Positions 24,527 through 33,550 of a DNA stretch of 64,000 bases are shown one piece after another. The stretch comes from Mesobacillus jeotgali (GTDB lineage: Bacteria; Bacillota; Bacilli; Bacillales; Cytobacillaceae). The notes beneath the pieces are model-generated. The model had not been told where the DNA came from. It saw only the letters and a list, made by a program, of their open reading frames with translations, and did not search any database. Position numbers and translations under genes: made by a program. How positions within the stretch are numbered: position 1 is the stretch's first letter; each line of letters begins with the position of its first letter. The stretch is taken from positions 1,482,001-1,546,000 of the forward strand of contig NZ_CP109811.1 of assembly GCF_014856545.2 (NCBI RefSeq). Direction: 5' to 3'.

Positions 24527-25924
24527 ATGTTAAACCAAAACCAATCTATCACGTTGAAAACTTCTGAAGCTGCTGCAGTTATATTATTGCTTCTGACGGG
24601 AATCGGTTATGGCATGATAAAACTTGAACTAATGCCGCATATTCCGGTCCTGACAGGGGTCGGGGCATTGATCATTTTTGGATTGTTGAAAAAAATAAAG
24701 ATGGCTGAGCTTGAACAAAGTATGGTTGAAGGTGCCAAAGCGGGCCTTGGAGCTGTGATGATTTTTTTCTTTATCGGAATGCTGGTCAGCAGCTGGATTG
24801 CTGCGGGGACCATTCCTACTCTTATCTTTTTCGCATTTGAATTAGTGACAGGAAAGTGGTTTTATGCGATTGTCTTTATTGTTACATCTATTGTTGGGTT
24901 AAGTATAGGCAGTTCACTGACAACCTCAGCTGTGATCGGTGTTGCGTTCATCGCGGTTAGTGAAGCACTGGGATTCTCGTTGGCAATCACGGCCGGGGCG
25001 GTTGTTTCAGGGGCATTCCTGGGAGATAAAATGTCACCGCTCTCGGATACAACAGTTCTGGCTTCTTCTACTGTAAAAGTAGATCTGTTTGAGCATATTA
25101 AAAATATGTCCTGGACAACGATACCTGCGTTCTTCATTTCACTTGTCATGTTTGCCGCTTTGTCTCCAGAATTGAGTTCAGTTGACTTCGCAAAACTTGG
25201 CAGCTTGCAGAATACTCTCAAGGAGATGAATCTAGTACACTGGTACTCGATCATTCCTCTTGCTATCATTGCGATTCTTGCTGTGAAAAAAGTATCGTCT
25301 GTTTTGACACTTGGGGCAGGGACGCTCTCTGCGATGCTCATCAGTATGATGGTTGTCCCGCAAAAGGACTGGGGAACACTTCCGGGAATTTTATATTCCG
25401 GCTATGTTTCTGAGAGCGGAAACACGCAGCTGGATTCCCTATTGACTCGGGGAGGCATTGAGAGTATGTTCTTTTCAGTATCGCTTGTCCTCCTTGCTTT
25501 AAGCATGGGCGGATTGCTTTTCAAGCTTGGTGTTCTTCCTGCTCTATTGCGAGGACTTGAGAGCAGTCTGGAAAAGGTGCCCGTCCTTGTAGGATCAACA
25601 GCTTTATCTGCAGTCGGGATCAACTTTTTGATCGGTGAGCAATATCTGTCGATCCTGATAACAGGCAATACATTTGCAGGCCATTTCGAAAAAGCTGGCT
25701 TGCATCCAAAAAATCTCTCGCGTGTCCTTGAAGATGCCGGGACAGTACTCAATCCACTTGTACCCTGGAGTGTGTGCGGCGTTTTCCTTAGCGGCGTCCT
25801 TGGAGTCAGTACAATGGATTATGTGCCATTTGCGTTCTTTTGTCTGCTGTCACCGGTATTGACACTGGCAGCAGGATTTACTGGAATAACCTTATCAAAG
25901 TCAGGGAAAAATGCGGTGGCATAG
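24527..25924 (+). CDS. NhaC-family antiporter under tyrosine T-box control (YheL-like)
   Basis: 465 residues, about eleven transmembrane helices. NhaC family features: SLTTSAVIGVAF, FLGDKMSPLSDTTVLAS and the C-terminal NTFAGHFEKAGLHPKNLSRVLEDAGTVLNPLVPWSVCG. Annotated relatives are Na+/H+ antiporters. The tyrosine T-box leader, also known for B. subtilis yheL, suggests tyrosine uptake or tyrosine/H+ (Na+) exchange instead. ATG 24527 follows TTGGGGG, just after the T-box terminator; the longer upstream frame runs through the riboswitch and is not coding. Confidence 0.87.
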   Translation: MLNQNQSITLKTSEAAAVILLLLTGIGYGMIKLELMPHIPVLTGVGALIIFGLLKKIKMAELEQSMVEGAKAGLGAVMIFFFIGMLVSSWIAAGTIPTLIFFAFELVTGKWFYAIVFIVTSIVGLSIGSSLTTSAVIGVAFIAVSEALGFSLAITAGAVVSGAFLGDKMSPLSDTTVLASSTVKVDLFEHIKNMSWTTIPAFFISLVMFAALSPELSSVDFAKLGSLQNTLKEMNLVHWYSIIPLAIIAILAVKKVSSVLTLGAGTLSAMLISMMVVPQKDWGTLPGILYSGYVSESGNTQLDSLLTRGGIESMFFSVSLVLLALSMGGLLFKLGVLPALLRGLESSLEKVPVLVGSTALSAVGINFLIGEQYLSILITGNTFAGHFEKAGLHPKNLSRVLEDAGTVLNPLVPWSVCGVFLSGVLGVSTMDYVPFAFFCLLSPVLTLAAGFTGITLSKSGKNAVA

Positions 25925-25940
25925 GCTGCCGCTTTTTTTA
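25912..25940 (+). terminator. Terminator overlapping the nhaC stop
   Basis: GCGG...CCGC stem spanning the stop codon, followed by seven T; the stem is imperfect. Confidence 0.55.
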
Positions 25941-25958
25941 TGTTGTTTTATTAATGGT

Positions 25959-26027
25959 GATTATGTGCCCGAAACTCGATGGCAAAGCAGGAAACCGGTA
26001 ACATGAACGGGATTATGTGAGCGAAAC
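25959..26027. repeat. 17-bp direct repeats 52 bp apart in the nhaC-swrC gap
   Basis: GATTATGTGCCCGAAAC (25959-25975) recurs as GATTATGTGAGCGAAAC (26011-26027). The rest of the 350-bp gap holds only the two palindromes listed separately and AT-rich DNA. Confidence 0.6.
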
Positions 26028-26173
26028 ACTAAAATAGCCAAGAGGTGGAGAACAGAACCTTAAAGTTGTGAAAATTTATAGTGCCTTAAAGTTTCTTTAA
26101 TTCTTTTGTTACTTTAAAATGAAAGGTATGCTTACGGGATGTAAGTGTTAAAAAATGTCCTTTTAAATTGCAG

Positions 26174-26244
26174 CTGGATAGTTGAATTATCCAGTGTGCT
26201 TCACTATATTTAGGATGGTAGAATAATAACCGTCCGGTCAGTCA
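26174..26244 (+). promoter_or_regulatory. Operator-like palindromes before the RND pump gene
   Basis: CTGGATA-GTTGAAT-TATCCAG (26174-26194) is a perfect 7-bp inverted repeat. At 26227-26244, TAACCGTCC-GGTCAGTCA is an imperfect palindrome (six of nine positions) whose right half resembles TetR-family efflux operators. No regulator gene is adjacent, so assignment is tentative. Confidence 0.4.
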
Positions 26245-26274
26245 CTGTGTTTTATTGCCGAAAGGAGTTAGCGT

Positions 26275-29200
26275 ATGAAAATCAGCAATTTTTCAATCAG
26301 AAGGCCTGTTTTTACATTAGTGACCATGTTCCTGGTCCTGATACTAGGGGTTGTTTCATTGATGAGGATTCCTTTGAAACTGATCCCGGATATAAATCCA
26401 CCTGTTGGGGTAGTTGTCACCAATTATCAGGGGGCAAGTCCAGAGGAAGTCGTTGAAAAGGTGACGAAGCCACTTGAAGCGAATTTGGCTACACTGCCGG
26501 GAATCAAGACAATGACGTCTACGTCACAGGAGGGCGCCAACCTGATTCTGATGCAGTTTTCCTGGACAACCAATATCGATGATATCCAGGATGAAGTCAT
26601 CCAGAGGCTGGATATGACGCCGATTCCAGACGACGCGAATAAGCCGAGATTCATGAAGTTCGATCCGTCTCAATTTCCAGTCATCCAGCTATCATTAAGC
26701 TCTGGCCAGGATGAATCTGCGCTAAGGGAGCTGGCGGAAGAACTAGAATTGGAGCTCACCAAGGTTGAAGGGGTCGCAAGCGTCAACTTATCCGGTACAT
26801 CCGTACGCGAAGTAAGAGTGGAGCTCGACCAGGAGAAGCTTAGAAGCTATAAACTGAGCCAGTCTGACATCGTGGATCTGATCAGGGCTAATGATGTATC
26901 AATGCCTGGTGATACGATTTTGACAGACGGCAAAGAACTGACGACTAGGATCATCAGTACCTTGGATTCATTAGATACATTAAAGAACCTGACAGTATTC
27001 AATAATCCAATGACAAAGCAAAAGATCACATTGGAGGATGTTGGGAAAGTTGAACTGCAAAAACAGGATGATAATACAATCACGAGGACGAACCAGACTC
27101 CATCTGTCCTGCTGAGTGTCCTGCAGCAATCCGATGCTAATACTGCAGAAGTTTCTGAAGCTTTTCTAGAAGAGTTGGAGACCTTGCTTGAAAGAGATAA
27201 ATACTCTGGAATAGAGTCGGAGGTACTGTTTGACCAGGGTGATTATATCAAAATGGCAATCGGCAATATTTCCAATTCCCTCATTGTCGGGGGATTGCTT
27301 GCGATGGCCGTTCTGTTTTTCTTCCTTAGGAATGTGAAGAGTCCGCTTATCATCGGTATCGCCATTCCGTATTCCGTCATCTTCACCTTCGTATTGATGT
27401 TCTTTGCTGATTTTACTTTGAATATCATGACACTTGGCGGGCTGGCTCTTGGAATAGGGATGCTGGTTGATAACGCCATAGTTGTCATTGAAAATATTTA
27501 TCGTCATCTCTCAATGGGCAAGGATCCAAAAACAGCGGCAAGGGCTGGAGCTAAGGAAGTAGGAGCAGCCATTACTGCATCAACTTTGACGACTGTAGCA
27601 GTGTTTTTGCCAGTTGTATTTATATCAGGTATCATCGGCGAGCTGTTTACAGAGTTCGCATTGACGATTTCATTTAGTTTGTTTGCATCATTGGTGGTTG
27701 CATTGACTGTTGTGCCAATGCTGGCAAGCAGGCTGTTGAAGGCTCCTAAGAAAAATCTCGAAGCGAGAAGACAGCGCTCAGGCTCAATGAGAGGGTTGGA
27801 AAAGTCGATCAGATGGGCACTTCGCCATCGATTCATCGTCATTTTAGTAACTTTGCTGATGCTTGCCGGAGGCGGCTATGGAGTGACAACCGTTGGTACT
27901 CAATTTATTCCTCCTACGGATGAAGGATTCTTCAGCGTCAGGGTGAACCTTGAAAATGGGGCAGCTCTCTCAGAAACTCAAAAAGTTATGGCAGCCTTAG
28001 AAGATAAATTGAAAGATGAAGAAGATGTCGACGTATATGTAAGTTTGGTAGGCACGACTCAAGAAGCTTCATTCAGAGGCACTACCAATGCAAATGTCGG
28101 TGAACTATACGTAAAGATGGACGAGCTTGAAGAACGGGAAATCAGTACCTTCCAGTTTGTCGATGATGTAAAAAAAGAGCTGGAACAGGCTGCGGAAAAT
28201 GCAAACAGCACTGCTGAACTGAGTTTTAACATGCAGTCCACATCCGGTTCTGCACCGAATACCCTGACCTTCAATGTTCGCGATTCCAGTGAAAAACGAC
28301 TGAATGAGTCTGTCGATCGAATTTATGATTCCTTGAGAGAACTTGATGATGTCAATGAGCTCACTACAAGCCAGAATGACACAGTCGAGGAAATCCAAAT
28401 TACTGTGGACAGGGAAAAGGCACTGGCACAGGGACTCGCACCAGCGCAAATTGCCATGATTGTCAATAACGTAACCCGAGGGGATATGGCGACACAAATG
28501 CCTGGAGAAGATGGTGAAATTCTTGGTGTGTATGTAGAGTATGATAGTGAAGTAACCAGGAATATCGATCAACTGAAACAGTTGTTAATCAAGAAGCCAG
28601 ATGGTAACTATGTCACCCTAGGCCAGGTTGCAAATATCGAAACTGGCAGCGGTCCTGTAAAAGTTCAGCGAATCAATCAACAGGGTGCAGTTGAATTCAC
28701 AATGAAATACAAATCCTCAACGAATCTTGGTGATATATCCAAGAAAGTGGATGAGAAGATAGACGAACTTGATTTACCAGAAGAAACTGAAGTCGTATTC
28801 AGCGGAGACAGAGAACTGCTCGAATCATCAATAGATGATCTTGTATTGGCTTTCGTTCTGGCTATCATCCTGATTTATCTCGTAATGGCTGCGCAGTTCG
28901 AGTCATTGAAGTATCCGTTTGTCATTATGTTCACGGTTCCGCTGATGGTAATTGGTGTCGCACTTGCCCTGACGGCAACGAGAACACCAATAAGCTTGAC
29001 GGTGGTTATCGGAATCATTGTGCTTGCAGGTATCGTAGTTAATAATGCAATTGTAATCGTTGACTATATCAACCAGAAGAAAGAGCGTGGTTTGATACCG
29101 CATGAAGCCATTGTCCTGTCGGTAAAAGATAGGGCACGACCTATCCTGATGACAGCGCTGACGACGATTCTTGGGCTTCTCCCGCTTGCGCTCGGCGTCG

Positions 29201-29544
29201 GAGAAGGAACTGAAATCAATCAGCCGATGGGAATCACAGTTATTGGCGGCTTGATCAGCAGTACATTCCTGACCCTGTTTGTCATTCCGGTAGTCTATAG
29301 TTTCTTTGATAAGGATTATCGCAGAAGGAATAAAATGTATGCTACCCCGGATGGGCATCTCGTTCCTGCCTACCTGCTGAAAGAACATACAGAATCAGAT
29401 TATGAATCGGGAACGGAAGAGAGGCCGGCTGCCTTCCAAAAGGGAAAATACTCTAAAGAAGAAATGGCCGGTATGTTAGAAGAGCTCCTTCAACTCGTCA
29501 AAGAAGAAGAAGATTCAAATCAAGATTATAGAAGAAGAAGATAA
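26275..29544 (+). CDS. swrC: RND-family efflux transporter, SwrC/YerP-like
   Basis: 1089 residues (B. subtilis SwrC 1065). Twelve transmembrane helices with two large outer loops (~40-330 and ~555-860). HAE1-type landmarks include the N-terminal FSIRRPVFT, GIGMLVDNAIVVIENIYR with the TM4 Asp of the proton relay, and the mirrored GIVVNNAIVIVDYINQ. In B. subtilis it exports surfactin and other amphiphiles. GAAAGGAG precedes ATG. Monocistronic with terminator. The substrate here is inferred only from family membership. Confidence 0.88.
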   Translation: MKISNFSIRRPVFTLVTMFLVLILGVVSLMRIPLKLIPDINPPVGVVVTNYQGASPEEVVEKVTKPLEANLATLPGIKTMTSTSQEGANLILMQFSWTTNIDDIQDEVIQRLDMTPIPDDANKPRFMKFDPSQFPVIQLSLSSGQDESALRELAEELELELTKVEGVASVNLSGTSVREVRVELDQEKLRSYKLSQSDIVDLIRANDVSMPGDTILTDGKELTTRIISTLDSLDTLKNLTVFNNPMTKQKITLEDVGKVELQKQDDNTITRTNQTPSVLLSVLQQSDANTAEVSEAFLEELETLLERDKYSGIESEVLFDQGDYIKMAIGNISNSLIVGGLLAMAVLFFFLRNVKSPLIIGIAIPYSVIFTFVLMFFADFTLNIMTLGGLALGIGMLVDNAIVVIENIYRHLSMGKDPKTAARAGAKEVGAAITASTLTTVAVFLPVVFISGIIGELFTEFALTISFSLFASLVVALTVVPMLASRLLKAPKKNLEARRQRSGSMRGLEKSIRWALRHRFIVILVTLLMLAGGGYGVTTVGTQFIPPTDEGFFSVRVNLENGAALSETQKVMAALEDKLKDEEDVDVYVSLVGTTQEASFRGTTNANVGELYVKMDELEEREISTFQFVDDVKKELEQAAENANSTAELSFNMQSTSGSAPNTLTFNVRDSSEKRLNESVDRIYDSLRELDDVNELTTSQNDTVEEIQITVDREKALAQGLAPAQIAMIVNNVTRGDMATQMPGEDGEILGVYVEYDSEVTRNIDQLKQLLIKKPDGNYVTLGQVANIETGSGPVKVQRINQQGAVEFTMKYKSSTNLGDISKKVDEKIDELDLPEETEVVFSGDRELLESSIDDLVLAFVLAIILIYLVMAAQFESLKYPFVIMFTVPLMVIGVALALTATRTPISLTVVIGIIVLAGIVVNNAIVIVDYINQKKERGLIPHEAIVLSVKDRARPILMTALTTILGLLPLALGVGEGTEINQPMGITVIGGLISSTFLTLFVIPVVYSFFDKDYRRRNKMYATPDGHLVPAYLLKEHTESDYESGTEERPAAFQKGKYSKEEMAGMLEELLQLVKEEEDSNQDYRRRR

Positions 29545-29548
29545 TCGC

Positions 29549-29585
29549 GAGATGCCTGGCAGAGACTAGCCAGGCATCTTTTTAT
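29549..29585 (+). terminator. swrC terminator
   Basis: AGATGCCTGGC and GCCAGGCATCT arms, 8-nt loop, T tail. Confidence 0.9.
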
Positions 29586-29727
29586 GTATAGAAAACTTTA
29601 AAATGATTTTGTTGGTATAACTTAAAGGCATCTTAAGAAGACAGAGAACACCACGATAAACGGGGAGATGCCTTGAACAGCTGTACCCCGATATTTATCG
29701 TATTTTTCAGAATAGTCAGCAAAGTTA

Positions 29728-29756
29728 TTGCGGATGTAAGCGCTTATCGTTAAAAT
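29728..29756 (+). promoter_or_regulatory. Promoter with cre-like site before the reductase/ALDH pair
   Basis: TTGCGG (29728-29733), 17-bp spacer, TAAAAT (29751-29756). The spacer is filled by ATGTAAGCGCTTATCG (29734-29749), a cre-like palindrome matching the consensus except in the last CA, so CcpA binding would block the promoter. Confidence 0.6.
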
Positions 29757-29785
29757 ATAGCTAATGAATGTTGAGGAGGATACTC

Positions 29786-30883
29786 ATGGAGTACGGATAC
29801 TTTTTTACAGGATTTCCTGGATTCATCAGCAATCAATTGATTCGAGAGATTTTGCGTAAAAATGATGGCAAAGGAAAATTCCATGTTTTAGTACTGCCAA
29901 ATATGGTCGATAAGGCAGTGGATGAGAGAGCGGCAATCATCCAGGGTTTTAGCCTGGCTGAGAACCAGTTTGAGATTATCGAAGGGGACATCACGGCTCC
30001 TGGCCTGGCTATTGACCCAGACAAACAAGCTCAACTCGAGTTGGAAGTAACACATGTTTTCCATCTGGCAGCAATCTACGATCTCGCAGTCCCGAAGGAA
30101 ATTGCCTATCGTGTGAATGTAGATGGAACACGGAACGTAAATGATTGGGCGAAGACATTGAAAAATATCCAGCGATATACGTACTTCAGCACCGCTTTTG
30201 TTGCCGGCAAACGGGAAGGTATACTGTACGAGGATGAATTAATCAAGCCACCTGGTTTCAAAAACTATTACGAAGAAACAAAATATGAAGCAGAAGTCCT
30301 TGTAGACGCATTGAAATCTGAAGTACCTGTCACGATCATCCGGCCAGGGATTGTTAAGGGCCATTCAACAACAGGAGAAACAATCAAGTTTGATGGTCCG
30401 TATTTTATCATGAATTTTATCGACCGTCTTAGCTTCATGCCATTTTTGCCAAAGCTTGGCAAAGGCGATACGGTTGTCAATCTTGTACCCGTGGATTATA
30501 TTATTGAAGCGACAACCTATTTGACATTTTCCGATAAAGGAGCAGGAAAAACCTATCATCTTACAGACCCTAAACCATACAAGGTGTCTGAGCTTTATGA
30601 AATGATGATGTTTGAATTATTGAAGAAGCAGCCTAAAGGTTCTGTACCATTGGCACTGGCAAAGGGAGGCCTCAATTTCCGGGTGCTTAGGAGGTACTTG
30701 GGAGTCGAAAAAGAAGCTCTTGATTATTTTACATGGAGAGGCACTTTCGATTCATCCCATGCTCAGGACGATCTGAAGGATTCCGGAATCAAATGCCCGG
30801 ACTTCAAGGAAGGGATTGCCGCAATGGCGACTTTTTATCAGGAAAACAAACATAAGTCTCAATATCAGATCAACATAGTGTAA
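29786..30883 (+). CDS. Extended SDR / thioester-reductase-like NAD(P)-dependent oxidoreductase
   Basis: 365 residues. Rossmann motif TGFPGFIS at residues ~9-16, HLAAIYDLAVP and VNVDGTRNV, and the catalytic YxxxK in YYEETK. The order matches the extended SDR or male-sterility/thioester-reductase (acyl-CoA reductase-like) group. The C-terminal ~90 residues are a variable substrate domain. ATG 29786 follows GAGGAGG. It is 22 bp from an aldehyde dehydrogenase gene, suggesting that one makes or uses an aldehyde handled by the other. Whether the substrate is an acyl thioester, alcohol or sugar nucleotide is unknown. Confidence 0.72.
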   Translation: MEYGYFFTGFPGFISNQLIREILRKNDGKGKFHVLVLPNMVDKAVDERAAIIQGFSLAENQFEIIEGDITAPGLAIDPDKQAQLELEVTHVFHLAAIYDLAVPKEIAYRVNVDGTRNVNDWAKTLKNIQRYTYFSTAFVAGKREGILYEDELIKPPGFKNYYEETKYEAEVLVDALKSEVPVTIIRPGIVKGHSTTGETIKFDGPYFIMNFIDRLSFMPFLPKLGKGDTVVNLVPVDYIIEATTYLTFSDKGAGKTYHLTDPKPYKVSELYEMMMFELLKKQPKGSVPLALAKGGLNFRVLRRYLGVEKEALDYFTWRGTFDSSHAQDDLKDSGIKCPDFKEGIAAMATFYQENKHKSQYQINIV

Positions 30884-30905
30884 ATCTCATTTTTTTGGCA
30901 GGTGA

Positions 30906-32459
30906 ATGAACGTGCATTCAGTTGAAGAAGTTCGCAAGATGTCTGTTGTGGCACCAGCAACAGGAAAGGTTATTGCTGAAATTGAAGAGACGCCTGTCTA
31001 TGAAGTTCCGTTTTTTTATCAGAAGGCGCGGGAAAGCTTTGGGAACTGGAGCGGCCTAGCGATTTCTGAACGGATCAGGTATTTAAAGAATCTGAAGCAG
31101 CTGATGGTTGATGAAATGGACCAGATTGCAAAAATCATATCAGATGATACAGGCAAGGTGTTGACCGAGTCAATTGTGGCCGATATTATGCCGACACTTG
31201 ATGCGATCGACCATATTATCAGGCATGCTGAAAAAGTTCTCAGCAGGAAGAAAGTGAAAACACCCTTATTGCTAATCGGAAAAAAGTCATTTATTGAATA
31301 TATGCCCCGTGGTGTTGTACTTGTAATTTCTCCCTGGAATTACCCTTTGCAGCTGGCAATGGTTCCGATGATCAGCGCACTCGCTGGAGGCAATTCGGTC
31401 ATCCTAAAACCATCAGAAGTAACTCCGCTTGTTGGAAAATGCATCGAGGACTTGTTCCGTCGTTCAGGCTTTCCTGAAGGAACAGTTCAGGTCGCACATG
31501 GCGGCAAAGAGGTGGGTGCTGCTTTTACTGCGGGCAAACCAGATTATATCTTCTTTACAGGCTCGGTCCGTACGGGGAAAATCATCCAGCAGCAGGCTGC
31601 AAAGGATTTAATTCCTACAACTCTTGAGCTTGGCGGCAAGGATCCGATGATTGTATTTGATGATGCAAATCTCGACAGGGCTGTGAAAGCAGCTGCCTGG
31701 GGTGCTTTTACAAACAGCGGACAGGTTTGCATGAGTGCTGAGCGATTATATGTGCAAAAATCGATTTATGGCAAGTTCCTTGAAAAGTTGAAAAAAGAAG
31801 TCAATTCTCTTCAGCAGGGGACAGACCTGGATTCAGATATCGGGTCTATGACTTTTCCGGGCCAGAAAGAAGTGGTGAAAGCACAGTTGGATGAAGCGAT
31901 TGAACGGGGAGCGAAATTGGAGACTGGTCTGAAGCCTTCTGATTGGAAGGGAGACATGTTCCTGCCGCTGACAGTCATTACTGAAGTGAAGCAAGATATG
32001 AAGATCATCCAGGAAGAATCTTTCGGTCCGTTGCTTCCGGTTGTTCCATTTGACACGGAAGAAGAAGCAATTGAATATGCCAATGGAACCGTGTTTGGCC
32101 TGAATGCGAGTGTCTGGACCAGGGATAAAGCTAAAGCTCGTCGTGTCGCATCCAGACTGGTGTCTGGAGCTGTCGTTATCAATGATGTAATCATTACTGT
32201 GGCAAACCATGGCCTTCCTTTTGGAGGAACCAAGGAAAGTGGCATTGGCAGATACCATTCGGAGGCCGGATTGAGAATCTTTTGTCATGAAAAAGCAATC
32301 ATGGAAGACATGGGTTTCATGAAATCGGAAATTCAATGGTACCCTTATAAAGGCAAGTATCCATTGTTCCTGAAATTATTCCAAAGCTATTTTACCGAAA
32401 AAAGAGATTGGCTTAATTTTGCTAAAAACTATATTGCCCTTTTAAAACGCAACAAATAA
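30906..32459 (+). CDS. NAD(P)-dependent aldehyde dehydrogenase
   Basis: 517 residues. ALDH landmarks: SPWNYPLQLAM, KPSEVTP, FFTGSVRTGK, the catalytic Glu in TLELGGKDP and catalytic Cys in NSGQVCMSAERLY, then EESFGPLLPV and PFGGTKESGIGRYH. The C-terminal ~50 residues are extended and basic/hydrophobic. That resembles class 3/fatty aldehyde dehydrogenases that touch membranes, which fits a long-chain aldehyde. It is the second gene of the cre-controlled pair. Exact substrate not determinable. Confidence 0.85.
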   Translation: MNVHSVEEVRKMSVVAPATGKVIAEIEETPVYEVPFFYQKARESFGNWSGLAISERIRYLKNLKQLMVDEMDQIAKIISDDTGKVLTESIVADIMPTLDAIDHIIRHAEKVLSRKKVKTPLLLIGKKSFIEYMPRGVVLVISPWNYPLQLAMVPMISALAGGNSVILKPSEVTPLVGKCIEDLFRRSGFPEGTVQVAHGGKEVGAAFTAGKPDYIFFTGSVRTGKIIQQQAAKDLIPTTLELGGKDPMIVFDDANLDRAVKAAAWGAFTNSGQVCMSAERLYVQKSIYGKFLEKLKKEVNSLQQGTDLDSDIGSMTFPGQKEVVKAQLDEAIERGAKLETGLKPSDWKGDMFLPLTVITEVKQDMKIIQEESFGPLLPVVPFDTEEEAIEYANGTVFGLNASVWTRDKAKARRVASRLVSGAVVINDVIITVANHGLPFGGTKESGIGRYHSEAGLRIFCHEKAIMEDMGFMKSEIQWYPYKGKYPLFLKLFQSYFTEKRDWLNFAKNYIALLKRNK

Positions 32460-32463
32460 TTAT

Positions 32464-32491
32464 CAGCCGTCCCGACTTCCGGGGCGGCTTC
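32464..32491 (+). terminator. Weak terminator after the ALDH gene
   Basis: GCCGTCCCG and CGGGGCGGC arms; the T tract is interrupted. The ~270 bp to the next gene shows a small AACTTTT/AAAAGTT hairpin and no other element. Confidence 0.55.
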
Positions 32492-32753
32492 ATTTATGTT
32501 TTTGAAGTCTGACATAGAAGAAGTGTGGTTAAACTTTTTCAAAAGTTAAATTTCCGTGTGTATTGGATTGTGAAATAAATTTAACAAATAACTGGGAAAA
32601 TGATAATTCAAAGCACAATTTGGACAATATAAAACAAGTAGCAAGATGCGAAGGACTTTGAAAGCACGGATTTCTAAGTTGTCCTGTTAACACTTTGGGG
32701 AAAAAATAGCATTCATAAAGCATCAATAATATGACTAAAGGATGAAACATAAC

Positions 32754-33227
32754 GTGGCGATAAAAAAGAAACTAACCAAACTAGAAGCGGTAATGTGGAG
32801 CATCGCACTTCCAGGGTTTGCCCAGCTGCTGACTGGAAAACTCATAAAGGGGATCTTCTTTGTCATTCTCGAGTTCCTTGTTAACGTGAATAGTAATTTT
32901 AATAAAGGAATAATGTACAGCTTCCTTGGGGAGACAGAAAAGGCCATGTATGTCCTCGACTACCAGTGGCTGATGTTTTACCCATGTTTATATATGTTCG
33001 CCATGTGGGATGCGTATAGGAGCGTTATGCCTGAAGACGAAAAAATAACCTTTTTGCCTTTTGTATTTTCTGCCTACTTCGTAACAGTAGGTTTGATGAT
33101 ATCACCGAAGGTTAAACTATTTGGTTTGTTTCCAGGACCTGTTTTCCTTCCAATGCTATTTGTGATTCCCGGAGTGATCACCGGATTTTTGATCAGGAGT
33201 TTATTACTTAAGTTTTATTACAACTAG
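32754..33227 (+). CDS. Small multi-spanning membrane protein, TM2-like
   Basis: 157 residues with about four transmembrane helices. The first part (ALPGFAQLLTGKLIKGIFFVILEF) resembles the TM2-domain pattern of a Gly-rich turn between helices. No catalytic motif is seen. The start is uncertain: GTG 32754 with AAAGGA 11 bases upstream is chosen over ATG 32742, which overlaps that site. Function unknown. Confidence 0.6.
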   Translation: MAIKKKLTKLEAVMWSIALPGFAQLLTGKLIKGIFFVILEFLVNVNSNFNKGIMYSFLGETEKAMYVLDYQWLMFYPCLYMFAMWDAYRSVMPEDEKITFLPFVFSAYFVTVGLMISPKVKLFGLFPGPVFLPMLFVIPGVITGFLIRSLLLKFYYN

Positions 33228-33425
33228 AATTGATGGGTTCCCAATTACATATTAAAAGCATTACTTGCCTTGGGGAATCATCTTTCCTGGTTTGTAAACG
33301 GTCTGCCAGCTTGCCTAGCATGACCCATTTCCATTGACGGACCAGGGCTGCTGAATCTGCCCTCATTAAAATTTTAAAAGGTAAAATTCCTTATAAATCC
33401 TGATATAACAACAATATTCTTAATA

Positions 33426-33460
33426 CTTCAGTCAAGTTTTGACTGAAGCTTTTTATTTTT
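33426..33460 (+). terminator. Terminator in the gap before the DUF5667 gene
   Basis: CTTCAGTCAA and TTGACTGAAG perfect arms followed by a long T-rich tract. It ends the membrane-protein transcript ~200 bp after its stop. The DNA between holds a CCTGG...CCAGG pairing but no recognised gene. Confidence 0.8.
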
Positions 33461-33469
33461 TTCTAAAAA

Positions 33470-33492
33470 ACCCCCATACCATAGTAAGCGTA
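33470..33492 (+). promoter_or_regulatory. Possible SigI promoter of the DUF5667 gene
   Basis: ACCCCC (33470-33475) equals the B. subtilis SigI -35 consensus. CGTA (33489-33492) follows after 13 bp, one mismatch from the CGAA -10. It lies 59 bp before ATG of a secreted protein encoded next to sigI-rsgI. Confidence 0.4.
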
Positions 33493-33550
33493 TACGTAAC
33501 TTTGTAGTGATTAAAGCGGCCGCTCCACAAACTTATGAGGTGAATGACGA

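Noticed and set aside
32576..32593. Rex-like TTGTGAAATAAATTTAAC before the TM2-like gene
   Set aside because: Only the left half fits; the right half lacks TTCACAA.
33517..33524. GCGGCCGC (NotI site) in AT-rich DNA before the DUF5667 gene
   Set aside because: A rare-cutter word but with no supporting vector, cloning or recombination context; treated as chance.
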